From the NCBI GenBank assembly GCA_964491015.1, contig CAZBEY010000008.1, positions 1 to 48,889 on the forward strand: 48,889 nt of DNA, given 5' to 3'. The notes beneath the pieces were generated by a model, which was given only the letters and a program-made list of their open reading frames with translations, was not told the origin of the DNA and ran no database searches. Positions 36,162 through 44,298 of this stretch are shown piece by piece. The stretch is from JADFRD01 sp964491015 (GTDB taxonomy: Bacteria; Fidelibacterota; Marinisomatia; Marinisomatales; TCS55). Each line of letters opens with the position of its first letter. Within the stretch, counting starts at the first letter, position 1. The position numbers and the translations under genes are program-made.

Positions 36162-36932
36162 ATGAAACACATACCACAGGGTTTTCTTTTATTACTATTA
36201 TTTGGAATTCTTTCAGCTCAGGAGACATATCCACCACCAACGAATCTCGTGACAATTCCAACAGCCGGGACACTGGTTCGCGGGAGTTTCGCCATGAAAA
36301 TACATGTCCAAAAAAATGGCGGTTTAACCTCAGGGTTGAAAGTCGGACTTACAGATCGATTTCAATTTGGTCTTATGTACGGTGCGAGCAATCTAATTGG
36401 CGATGACAGTCTCCGCTGGTACCCGCGTCCGGAAGTGAATTTAAAATACCGACTCATTGATGAAACAACGTCCATGCCCGGTATCTCTCTGGGTATTGAC
36501 ACACAAGGTTTCGGCACTTTTAAAGATGCCGATTCATTGAAACGATATGAAATAAAAGCATTTGGTTTGTTTTTATCCGGCAGTAAAAACTGGACAACAC
36601 CTTTGGGGAATATGGGAGTCCATGGTGGTATGAATTATAATTTTACTGAGACGCTTGATGGTGATGAAGACCCAAGTATGTTTATGGGATTGGATTTAGA
36701 ATTCAATCCTGAGCTATCCGTACTCCTTGAATATAATGCTGCTTTAAATGAAAATGATTTAAGAGCCAGGGATATTTCACTCAATCAAGGAGGGTATTTA
36801 AATGCGGGAGTACGCTGGACATTTGTTGAACATCTCCATATAGAATTAGATTTTAATAATCTCCTTTTTGATAAAGAGCAGGTTAATTATTTCAACCGAG
36901 AATTAAAAATTATTTATATCGAATATTTTTAA
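36162..36932 (+). CDS. Outer-membrane beta-barrel protein (YjbH/PorQ-like strands)
   Basis: The product is 256 residues with a signal peptide ending GILSA|QET. A conserved-looking NLVTIPTAGTLVRGSFAM start resembles the N-terminus of YjbH- and PorV-type barrels (a strand followed by a G-x-F pattern). Amphipathic strands follow with tight DxD turns, ending IIYIEYF. It is the last gene of the receptor operon region, 184 bp after the unknown exported protein. Barrel fold is likely; function unknown. Confidence 0.65.
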   Translation: MKHIPQGFLLLLLFGILSAQETYPPPTNLVTIPTAGTLVRGSFAMKIHVQKNGGLTSGLKVGLTDRFQFGLMYGASNLIGDDSLRWYPRPEVNLKYRLIDETTSMPGISLGIDTQGFGTFKDADSLKRYEIKAFGLFLSGSKNWTTPLGNMGVHGGMNYNFTETLDGDEDPSMFMGLDLEFNPELSVLLEYNAALNENDLRARDISLNQGGYLNAGVRWTFVEHLHIELDFNNLLFDKEQVNYFNRELKIIYIEYF

Positions 36933-37007
36933 CGTTAATTATTTAAATCGTAATTAGGTAAAAAATAATGGTACTGTTTTTAAAGTTTACGCTTTAAATA
37001 ATTACGT
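36932..37007. repeat. AT-rich inverted repeat before the NUDIX gene
   Basis: ACGTTAATTATTTAAA (36932-36947) pairs with TTTAAATAATTACGT (36993-37007) with one bulged base. It starts at the stop codon of the barrel gene and ends 10 bp before the NUDIX start. It could act as a weak terminator or be a small repeat. Confidence 0.6.
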
Positions 37008-37017
37008 TTTATCAAAG

Positions 37018-37560
37018 ATGTCCAAGCTAAAAGAAACGCGACTTTCTACCTCTAAAGTTTATCAAGGGTCCTTTCTTGATGCCAGGCGGGATGAAGTGTC
37101 TTTGCCGAATGGGAAAAAATCTATACGTGAATGGATCAATCACCCCGGGGCTGCTTGCATGATCCCTATTTTGCCAGATGGGAAGATAGGACTGATTAAA
37201 CAGTACCGATATCCGATTCAATCTGAGATGATCGAATTACCTGCCGGGAAACTGGATCCGGGAGAAGATCCGGAAATTTGCGCCAGGAGAGAATTAGAAG
37301 AGGAAATCGGATATTCCGCCGGTAAAATAACTTTTATTTGCAATATTCACCCAGCGATTGGTTTCGCCAATGAAAAGATGTGGATTTATTTGGCTGAAGA
37401 TTTAACCAAAACAAAAACCAATACAGATCATGATGAATTTCTGGAATTAATGCCTACGAATATTGACGAAGCAGTGCGAATGGTTTGGGATGGGAAAATA
37501 ACTGACGTAAAAACAATCATTGGACTTCTGTGGGCAGAACGATTGTTAAAAAAGAGTTAA
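37018..37560 (+). CDS. NUDIX hydrolase, ADP-ribose pyrophosphatase type
   Basis: The product is 180 residues. The NUDIX box is complete at 77-99: G77, E83, R91-E92-L93, E95-E96 and G98. PGAACMIPILPDGKIGLIKQ upstream and the ELPAGK lead-in match ADP-ribose pyrophosphatases (NudF-like). It should hydrolyse ADP-ribose to AMP and ribose-5-phosphate in the cytoplasm. It stands alone, with queG 77 bp downstream. Confidence 0.88.
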   Translation: MSKLKETRLSTSKVYQGSFLDARRDEVSLPNGKKSIREWINHPGAACMIPILPDGKIGLIKQYRYPIQSEMIELPAGKLDPGEDPEICARRELEEEIGYSAGKITFICNIHPAIGFANEKMWIYLAEDLTKTKTNTDHDEFLELMPTNIDEAVRMVWDGKITDVKTIIGLLWAERLLKKS

Positions 37561-37637
37561 ACTAAATAAAATATTTATATCTTTTTTTGGTCCTTTTGGA
37601 ATGTTTATGCACTGTTTGGACTTTGTAAATTACCTAT

Positions 37638-38576
37638 ATGAAAATAGGGTTATCCTCTCTTCTTAAAACCAAGGCCCTTGAATTAGGCTTCCAAAAAGTG
37701 GGTATTGCAAAAGCTGTTTCAACTCCCGAAGAAAAATCAAATCTTGAAACATGGTTAATCAAAGGACACCATGGAACAATGGAATGGATTGAAAAACGGG
37801 AAGAAGAAAGGGGGAACATTTTTAATTATTTCCCGGATGCGAAATCCGTCATTTCGGTGGGAATAAATTATTATTCCGGATATAAGCAAAGCGATATTAA
37901 ATCAGATTATAAAATCAGTAATTATGCCTGGGGAGATGATTATCATAATATATTGAAATCCGGCTTATTTAAATTATTGAATTGGTTGAGAAATGAAATC
38001 CCCGGTATTAAAGGTGTTGTTTGCGTGGACACCTCACCGGTCATGGACAAAATCTGGGCTCAAAAAGCTGGATTGGGATGGCAGGGGAAACATACCAATT
38101 TAATTACCCGTAATTTTGGAAGCTGGGTATTCCTTGGAGAATTGATTGTGGATATTGAACTGGAATATGACGATTCATGTATGGATGATCTTTGTGGTTC
38201 CTGTACTGCCTGTATTGATGCCTGTCCAACTGAAGCGTTGGGAGAGTATAAAATTGCAGCAGAAAAATGTATATCATATTTAACCATAGAACATCGCAAT
38301 GAATTGCCAGATGACAGATCAGATCTCTACCAGTGGATATATGGCTGTGATATATGCCAGGAGGTGTGCCCATGGAATCAAAAATTTTCACAAATATCCG
38401 GAGAGACATCTTTACAACCACGACACGAAATTATTGAATGGAATAATGAAAATTGGCATCATTTAGATGAAGATAGATTTCGTAAATTATTCAATGGTTC
38501 TGCGGTAAAAAGAACCAAATTTTCAGGACTATATAGAAATATTAAAATAAATAAGGAGGTACTATGCCGAGAGTAG
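37638..38576 (+). CDS. queG: Epoxyqueuosine reductase
   Basis: The product is 312 residues. N-terminal ELGFQKVGIAKA and KGHHGTMEWIEKR, the cobalamin-site region DTSPVMDKIWAQKAGLGWQGKH and two 4Fe-4S motifs (CGSCTACIDACP, then CDICQEVCPW) define QueG. It performs the last step of queuosine synthesis on tRNA, reducing epoxyqueuosine with cobalamin and two iron-sulfur clusters. The C-terminus is short, lacking the HEAT extension found in some homologs. The next gene overlaps its end by 13 bp. Confidence 0.95.
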   Translation: MKIGLSSLLKTKALELGFQKVGIAKAVSTPEEKSNLETWLIKGHHGTMEWIEKREEERGNIFNYFPDAKSVISVGINYYSGYKQSDIKSDYKISNYAWGDDYHNILKSGLFKLLNWLRNEIPGIKGVVCVDTSPVMDKIWAQKAGLGWQGKHTNLITRNFGSWVFLGELIVDIELEYDDSCMDDLCGSCTACIDACPTEALGEYKIAAEKCISYLTIEHRNELPDDRSDLYQWIYGCDICQEVCPWNQKFSQISGETSLQPRHEIIEWNNENWHHLDEDRFRKLFNGSAVKRTKFSGLYRNIKINKEVLCRE

Positions 38577-39214
38577 GAGTTGTTTTATCAGGATGCGGTT
38601 TTAATGATGGTGCAGAAATTCAAGAATCTGTTATTACTATGCTAGAACTGGACAAGGCGGGAGCCGATATGGTTCTGATGGCTCCCAACATTGATCAGAT
38701 GCATGTCATCAATCATTATACCGGTCAGGAAATGGATGAATACAGAAATGTACTTGTTGAGTCAGCAAGAATTGCCCGGGGGAATATTAAAGATATGGCT
38801 GAAGTGTCATCTAATGATGTGGATGCGTTGATTTTTCCGGGAGGTTTCGGCGTTGCAAAAAACCTATGCGATTATGCTATGACCGGCGCCAACTGTTCAA
38901 TAAATCCGGATGTGTTAAGGTTAGCCAAGGATGTTCATCAAGAAAAAAAACCAATTGGAGTTATTTGTATAGCACCAGCTATGATGGCAAAAATCCTTGG
39001 TGAAAATACTGAGTTAACTATCGGTTTTGATGAGCAAACTGCTAATGATATAAATACAATGGGCGCGAAGCACATCAGTTGTCAGGTCGATGAAATTATT
39101 ATTGACTTAGAAAAGAAAGTCGTTTCAACCCCGGCCTACATGGAAGCGAAAAGCATCAAAGAATCCGCTCAGGGAATTTCAAAGCTGGTTGCTGAAATTC
39201 TCCATATGGTTTAA
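38564..39214 (+). CDS. elbB: ElbB/ES1-family glyoxalase-like protein
   Basis: The product is 216 residues of the DJ-1/PfpI-superfamily ElbB (SCRP-27A/ES1) group: VLSGCGFNDGAEIQE at the start, FPGGFGVAKNL in the middle and ICIAPAMMAKILG with the nucleophile-elbow-like Cys. E. coli ElbB has glyoxalase activity in vitro. AAGGAGG lies 4 bases before the ATG, inside the end of queG, fixing the start and showing coupling. The enzyme is cytoplasmic. A weak terminator-like hairpin follows. Confidence 0.93.
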   Translation: MPRVGVVLSGCGFNDGAEIQESVITMLELDKAGADMVLMAPNIDQMHVINHYTGQEMDEYRNVLVESARIARGNIKDMAEVSSNDVDALIFPGGFGVAKNLCDYAMTGANCSINPDVLRLAKDVHQEKKPIGVICIAPAMMAKILGENTELTIGFDEQTANDINTMGAKHISCQVDEIIIDLEKKVVSTPAYMEAKSIKESAQGISKLVAEILHMV

Positions 39215-39283
39215 GCAATATGGTCCTAAATAGTGTTTGTCCATAATGTCTCCCTAAAATCCGGGATTACGCTTGCCAAATAA

Positions 39284-39317
39284 ATGCTCATTAACAGTAG
39301 TAAACTGGGCATTTTTT
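39284..39317 (+). terminator. Probable terminator after elbB
   Basis: ATGCTCA (39284-39290) pairs with TGGGCAT (39306-39312, one G-U) around a 15-base loop, followed by six T. The loop is long, so confidence is moderate. A second small hairpin, GGCTT-CGC-AAGCC, follows. Confidence 0.4.
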
Positions 39318-39417
39318 GGCTTCGCAAGCCTAGAACTAGAACATTTTGACCTAAAACCTGACTTTATCGACAGACTCTAAATAGGTAATACGTCTTGACA
39401 TTTTAACCACTTTCAAA

Positions 39418-39714
39418 ATGATTAAAGTTTGTCATATAAGTGAATTACCTGAACAATCAGCGAAGGTGATCATGGTTAACGAAACACCCGTCGCGGTGTT
39501 TAATGTCAGCGGTAAAATTTTTGCATGGGATAATCGCTGCCCGCACCGAGGAGCCTCATTAGGAGATGGGTATTTATCAGATAAAACTGTTCAATGCAAA
39601 TATCATTTATGGGAATTTGATATTGAAAAAAATTGCTCTGTAAATAATGAAGCTATCAAAGTCCAATCATTTGAAGTAGAAATAATTAATGGAGAGATCT
39701 TTATAAAAATTTAA
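39418..39714 (+). CDS. Rieske-type [2Fe-2S] ferredoxin
   Basis: The product is 98 residues. Cluster ligands are C41 and H43 in CPHRGASL and C60 and H63 in CKYHLWEFD, the standard Rieske CxH/CxxH pair. The length and motifs match the nitrite-reductase-small-subunit/dioxygenase-ferredoxin type. It is cytoplasmic and probably passes electrons to an oxygenase or reductase that is not encoded nearby. It converges with the next minus-strand gene, the two ends overlapping by 4 bp. Confidence 0.92.
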   Translation: MIKVCHISELPEQSAKVIMVNETPVAVFNVSGKIFAWDNRCPHRGASLGDGYLSDKTVQCKYHLWEFDIEKNCSVNNEAIKVQSFEVEIINGEIFIKI

Positions 39715-40586
39715 TCGGATATTTCTAAATTTATTGAGCCTAATCCAACTGATATATCCAATACAATGGTGGGACGATCTCGATCCCAATTTCTTGAAAC
39801 GTATTTATTTCCTTTTTTTATCAAGCCACCCATTTCAACGGAGGAGAGAAAAGTCTCATTAACGTGAGTAGTAATATTTGCGTTATCAGGAAGTACCAAT
39901 TCAATATCTCCTAAACCGACATCGACATCGATATCCATATCGTGATTAATAAAACCTGAAAAATCTATTTCAGCTGAACCTAATCCGACTTTGATATTCA
40001 CCACTTCTGCTCGCAATTGACTGAGGCCGATTCCTTCAAATTCTCCCATCCCTGCTTCGATATTAATTTTTTCACAAATGATAGAATTTTGTGAATCAAT
40101 ATTGAGAGTTGCTTTTCCCATCCCACATTCAATATCTAAACTTTGTATTTCCATACCAGTCAAGTCAATGTCAGTGTCTCCCATTCCAAAGTCCAATTCC
40201 ATTTCAATAGGCGTTGACAATGGAAACTTATATTCACCTCTATTATGAAATTGATTTGTGTCCCAGTCAAATGAAAATTCATGATCACTGGCAACTGACC
40301 TGATTATTAAAAAACCAGATTTTCCCAAGACATCGTAAACAACTTCCGGAGAATCAAAGTAATCGGGATTATATTCTGAAAAACCATTAAATTCATGGGG
40401 ATAATCAACATTGGGTCCTAGAATAAGTTCTCCCATTTTAAAATCAATTTCAACTTCAAGTTTATCAACTTCATTAATAAAATAATGAAAATAATCGCGG
40501 ATAATTATTTCTTTTTCATAATTAGGTATCTCTTTCCCGAATATGGAGATTGTAAAAAAGAAGATATATAAAGTTATTTTTTTCAT
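39711..40586 (-). CDS. Secreted beta-repeat protein of the ECF operon
   Basis: The product is 291 residues, with signal MKKITLYIFFFTISIFG. From about 130 on, the sequence repeats the pattern (F/C/V)G(M/L)G-x-x-x-(I/L): DFGMGDTDIDL, ECGMGKATLNI, EAGMGEFEG, KVGLGSAEIDF, DVGLGDIELVL and SVGLGSINLEI. This indicates a beta-solenoid or toastrack fold like LiaF/DUF4097-type adhesin domains. The gene is last of the operon, starting 1 bp after the fusion barrel gene. It is probably periplasmic or surface attached, perhaps the element that senses envelope state. Confidence 0.7.
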   Translation of the reverse strand: MKKITLYIFFFTISIFGKEIPNYEKEIIIRDYFHYFINEVDKLEVEIDFKMGELILGPNVDYPHEFNGFSEYNPDYFDSPEVVYDVLGKSGFLIIRSVASDHEFSFDWDTNQFHNRGEYKFPLSTPIEMELDFGMGDTDIDLTGMEIQSLDIECGMGKATLNIDSQNSIICEKINIEAGMGEFEGIGLSQLRAEVVNIKVGLGSAEIDFSGFINHDMDIDVDVGLGDIELVLPDNANITTHVNETFLSSVEMGGLIKKGNKYVSRNWDRDRPTIVLDISVGLGSINLEISD

Positions 40587-40587
40587 T

Positions 40588-42078
40588 TTAAAAATTGTAG
40601 TTTAATCTAATGGTTGTTTCTAGGTAATCGTTGCCGTCCAATGGTTTGGCAATATTCATCGACCAATTCAAATCATCATCGCTGCCATTCCCAATCCCAA
40701 TTCCAGCAGATGAAATCCCATAATCAACAATATGTTGCTTATTCAAACGAAATATGTCATCGTTCCATGCATAGCCTCCATCAAAAAATAACTTCAGAAA
40801 AAACCACGTATCCGTAAATTTTTCTGTAAATACGAGTTCGCTATTTGCTTGTACCATTTGATCGCCTATTTGATATTTGAATGGAAATGCACTAACAGAG
40901 CCCAACCCGCCAACGCCAAATTTTCTAAATTTATGAAGCGTTCCTTCTGAAAACCCCGCCATTATTTGAGATCGAAAAACGATTCCATATGACATTTCCC
41001 AATTCATTTTTGTAAATCCTAAAATGCGTTTACGTAAATCAGTTAATTTAACTGTATAAATGGTTGATCTATCATCTGATGTATGATATGCTTCCCCCTG
41101 GATGAAGATTGCCAACCCGGTTGAGACGGATGAATAATTTTTGGTTTGAAATGCGATGGTGGTCTGAAAATAATCCATCATATCCAGCAAGCCTATGTTT
41201 TGGTTTGATCTCAAAGTGCGTCCCTTTTTAAATAAACTCCACAGGTCGGATGTTACGGCAATCGTATCCGGTTGAACAGATGCGATTAATAATTTTATCT
41301 TAATCCGATATAAATCCAGCCCGGTCCCTGCTGTCCATCCCTCTTCATCCCAACGGTCATAGAAATCCTGGCGACCTAAAAGTCCGGCAAACGTATTTTC
41401 TGTTTCAGAAAGGCGGTAAAAATCATCCGTTCGGCTCTCTTTAAAAACACTGCCAAAGAAGACAAGATTACTATTAGAGAAAAATGATTTTTCCAATGTA
41501 AGTCTACCGGCCGGTTCATCAGAACCAAACCGATAACCAATTGTAAAACTCAGGCGGAAAGATGATTTTCCATCTCCATCCCATTGAGAATTGAGGGGTG
41601 TAAACAACAAGCCCTCGTTTCGGTTATATATGATAAAATCTGTTTCAGGGTGGATCCAGCTTTCAGTGGCTCGCAGTGATTTTTCCATAATCCTAAATTC
41701 ATTACCACCGTTGATATTATCAGCAGGCTCCATCTCTCTATAAACCAACCCCTCTTTCATGTGTGTTTCAATAATTTTACCATGAATCACTGCGTTTTCA
41801 TCCTTCTGTACAGATCCGCCAATGGCAACGATTGTACCATTTACGACGGAAGTTGATCCCAAAATAATGTTTCCACCCACAATGGTAATTTTTCCATCTA
41901 CGGTTCCATTCACAAATAAATCACCACCTATGATGCGAATATTATCTCTATTGATTACACCCTCTTCAATTGTGTAGTCATTAAAAAATTTGGTTTCATC
42001 AGTGGTAATATTTTGTGAAATATCGGTTTGGGGCAAAAGTAGAGCCGTAGTAAAACCAAGAATAAATACATATTTCAT
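40588..42078 (-). CDS. Bactofilin-like beta-helix fused to an Omp85-like outer-membrane barrel
   Basis: I chose ATG 42078, with AGGAGG upstream; an in-frame start six codons earlier is possible. The product is about 496 residues. After the signal peptide (FILGFTTALLLP), residues about 40-105 repeat a short hexad-like beta pattern (DLFVNGTVDGKITIVGGN, then STSVVNGTIVAIGGSV), as in bactofilin/polymer-forming domains. The rest is an outer-membrane barrel: GVGGLGSVSAFPFKY resembles the Omp85 loop-6 region, and the chain ends TIRLNYNF. The combination of a periplasmic helix with a barrel is unusual. The gene overlaps the end of the DUF4097-type gene by a few bases only if the upstream start is used. 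Confidence 0.7.
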   Translation of the reverse strand: MKYVFILGFTTALLLPQTDISQNITTDETKFFNDYTIEEGVINRDNIRIIGGDLFVNGTVDGKITIVGGNIILGSTSVVNGTIVAIGGSVQKDENAVIHGKIIETHMKEGLVYREMEPADNINGGNEFRIMEKSLRATESWIHPETDFIIYNRNEGLLFTPLNSQWDGDGKSSFRLSFTIGYRFGSDEPAGRLTLEKSFFSNSNLVFFGSVFKESRTDDFYRLSETENTFAGLLGRQDFYDRWDEEGWTAGTGLDLYRIKIKLLIASVQPDTIAVTSDLWSLFKKGRTLRSNQNIGLLDMMDYFQTTIAFQTKNYSSVSTGLAIFIQGEAYHTSDDRSTIYTVKLTDLRKRILGFTKMNWEMSYGIVFRSQIMAGFSEGTLHKFRKFGVGGLGSVSAFPFKYQIGDQMVQANSELVFTEKFTDTWFFLKLFFDGGYAWNDDIFRLNKQHIVDYGISSAGIGIGNGSDDDLNWSMNIAKPLDGNDYLETTIRLNYNF

Positions 42079-42079
42079 T

Positions 42080-43324
42080 TTAATCCTCCTCTTCAATGTT
42101 TATATCACCTTGTGTAGTTTGTAATTCAATCGGATAGGTACTATCCCCATTCACGAAATGACCATAAATTTCATTCAGATCGGAGGTAATTGAAATGGGG
42201 TATTCACTTTCAATTTCATAGCCTGACTTACGTCCAATAATTCTCGCATTGAGTGTGACGGGGAAATCTTTTGGAATGCTCAAATCAATATTTCCCTGAC
42301 TTGTTATTAAGTCTATATCATGACGACCAAAATTATGATTCCAAATTTTATATATTTCAATATCACCAGCTGATGTTTTAGCCTGAATACTACCGGATAG
42401 ATTATTCCCCTGAATTGATCCGGCACTTGTAAATATTTCCACGGGTCCGTTTATAGATTCCAATTCAATATCACCGGCAGATGTTTTTCCATAAAAATAC
42501 CCATTAACATCTTCGACGCTAATGTCACCGCCTGAAGTTTGTAAATGAATGTCTCCCTGAATATCCTGTGCATCAATGTCGCCACCGGAAGTTGTCCCTT
42601 CAATAATTTGGCCATGAATATAGGAAAATTCAATATCCCCTCCACTGGTACTAACATCTACATTCCCTATTAAATGGCGGGCAATAATATCCCCTCCGCT
42701 GGTTTTTCCGGAAATTTGTCCGTCAGTATATATAATTGATACATCCCCTCCAGAGGTAAATAGATTGACATTTCCTTCGGACTGACGAACTTCAATATCG
42801 CCGCCAGATGTTTTTGCTTCAATTTTACCGCTGATTTCATCCAAACTTATGTCACCGCCACTAGTGATGACGTGAGCGACACCTAATGTATTTCTTAGTT
42901 TTATATCCCCACCTGTAATCATTGTTTTAATATTGAAATGTGTCGGAAGTGTGATTGTGAAATTATAATGGACACCTTTTTTATGTATTGTATTACCTCT
43001 GATTTCAATCATATTTCCATTAGCAGATTTTATTATATGAGAGGTATTTTCTTTATAATATTTTTTTGCCAAGCGTTTCGAACTTGATTTTATTTTTATT
43101 TCCTCTTGAATATCAACGGTAAATGTCTCTTCGCCGACAATGTTTATATCACCAAAAATATCCTTAATTATCAGTGTTCGATTCTCCTCACCATTTTCGT
43201 CCACCGTGAATTCGTATGAATTAATACCCACAAAAGAATGCTCTGAGTCATAATCAAATGATTCGAAAATCTTTTGCGAAAAGAGCATTGTTGAAATCAG
43301 TATAATGGTGGGAAAAATTCGCAC
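42080..43324 (-). CDS. Secreted DUF4097-family beta-solenoid protein
   Basis: The product is 414 residues with a signal peptide cleaved near MLFS|QKI. From about 140 to 330 it contains at least nine units of exactly or nearly 18 residues, each starting TSGGDI or TSAGDI, with two related units at the end (TSQGNI, TTQGDI). Such strict repeats form right-handed beta-solenoids. DUF4097 proteins commonly accompany ECF sigma and anti-sigma genes in Bacteroidota relatives. Its stop is 1 bp before the next gene's start and its ATG overlaps the anti-sigma stop by 1 bp. It is probably periplasmic or outer-membrane exposed. Confidence 0.85.
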   Translation of the reverse strand: MRIFPTIILISTMLFSQKIFESFDYDSEHSFVGINSYEFTVDENGEENRTLIIKDIFGDINIVGEETFTVDIQEEIKIKSSSKRLAKKYYKENTSHIIKSANGNMIEIRGNTIHKKGVHYNFTITLPTHFNIKTMITGGDIKLRNTLGVAHVITSGGDISLDEISGKIEAKTSGGDIEVRQSEGNVNLFTSGGDVSIIYTDGQISGKTSGGDIIARHLIGNVDVSTSGGDIEFSYIHGQIIEGTTSGGDIDAQDIQGDIHLQTSGGDISVEDVNGYFYGKTSAGDIELESINGPVEIFTSAGSIQGNNLSGSIQAKTSAGDIEIYKIWNHNFGRHDIDLITSQGNIDLSIPKDFPVTLNARIIGRKSGYEIESEYPISITSDLNEIYGHFVNGDSTYPIELQTTQGDINIEEED

Positions 43325-44298
43325 TATTTAACCTCAATTACATCCGGTTCAACAGATTCTCTAAACGATTGCAATGTCATGGCTGCTTGAGCTTTGATAT
43401 AATCATTCTCATCCATGACACTTACTATTTGAAGTACCGGGAGCGATTTTTCCATGGGATGGTCTATAATGATTTCCAACGCATGTTGCCTGACAGCTTC
43501 ATTTTCATCTTCGAGCAGGATTTTTATACATGCGTCAATAATTAATTCAGAAGATGCATAATTTTTCAAAATTTTAATTGATCGTAATCGGACACCAGGA
43601 TTTGTATCCGTCAACAAAGCAGATACGAGTACGGATTGCACATCCATTTTTGGAGCTGATTCTTTGAGCAATCTTACTGCTTTCAAACGTTTTCCGGGAT
43701 TATCATCATTTAGTAAGAGATAAAATAATAGTTGTTTAATATTCTCATCATTTAATTTTCCGCTAATATCCATATCGCTCCCCGTTTCTAAAGCAAAATG
43801 GATACGTCCATCTCCGTTTTGAGAATTGACAAGTTTGATGTTTTTTAAATCTTGAGATTGTAACAAGTCAGCAACATTAATTGATCGTTCATTCACGGGT
43901 ATTGCATTATCAAATATTGATACAGGAACCATTTTGCCTATTACAACAGCAAATATCATATAGGTTATGACCGCCCATGCAGGTTGAGGAGCGGTTAAAA
44001 ATTTTCTAATTCCCATAATAATGTCAGTGAATGAACGGGATTCATTTTTTTGTTCGACGAGCTGGTCAATTCTGCCCCGCAATTGCAGGCGTTGGCTCTG
44101 AAGTCCCTCCTCGCCGGGAGTGAAGGAAAATGCTTTACTTGATGTTTTCAAAACTGATTGATATTCGTTGATCAAATTTTTCAAATCTTTATTAGCAGAT
44201 ATACTTTCTTGAAAGGTTGTCAGCTCCGATCCAGATAATAAACCCGTTATGTATTCGAACGCTTGTTCTTTCAAATGATTAGAGAGTTCTTTAGACAT
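43324..44298 (-). CDS. Anti-sigma-like membrane protein with periplasmic HEAT repeats
   Basis: The product is 324 residues. The N-terminus (about 1-60: EYITGLLSGSELTTFQESIS, then KDLKNLINEYQ) resembles the helical anti-sigma domain of the RskA/zinc-less type; I see no CxxC or HxxxCxxC zinc motif. A coiled linker follows, and one membrane segment near 108-128 (AWAVITYMIFAVVIGKMVP). The C-terminal half (about 190-315) is four or five HEAT-like repeats (DDNPGKRLKAVRLLKESAP, DTNPGVRLRSIKILKNYAS, DENEAVRQHALEIIIDHP). The sigma gene overlaps it by 8 bp. A HEAT sensor in place of the usual C-terminal domain is unusual. It is expected to hold the sigma factor at the membrane. Confidence 0.75.
   Translation of the reverse strand: MSKELSNHLKEQAFEYITGLLSGSELTTFQESISANKDLKNLINEYQSVLKTSSKAFSFTPGEEGLQSQRLQLRGRIDQLVEQKNESRSFTDIIMGIRKFLTAPQPAWAVITYMIFAVVIGKMVPVSIFDNAIPVNERSINVADLLQSQDLKNIKLVNSQNGDGRIHFALETGSDMDISGKLNDENIKQLLFYLLLNDDNPGKRLKAVRLLKESAPKMDVQSVLVSALLTDTNPGVRLRSIKILKNYASSELIIDACIKILLEDENEAVRQHALEIIIDHPMEKSLPVLQIVSVMDENDYIKAQAAMTLQSFRESVEPDVIEVK

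Noticed and set aside
42400..42900. Regularly spaced similar DNA segments suggesting a CRISPR array
   Set aside because: The 54-bp periodicity is the DNA reflection of the 18-residue protein repeat; spacers are not unique, and no cas gene is present.
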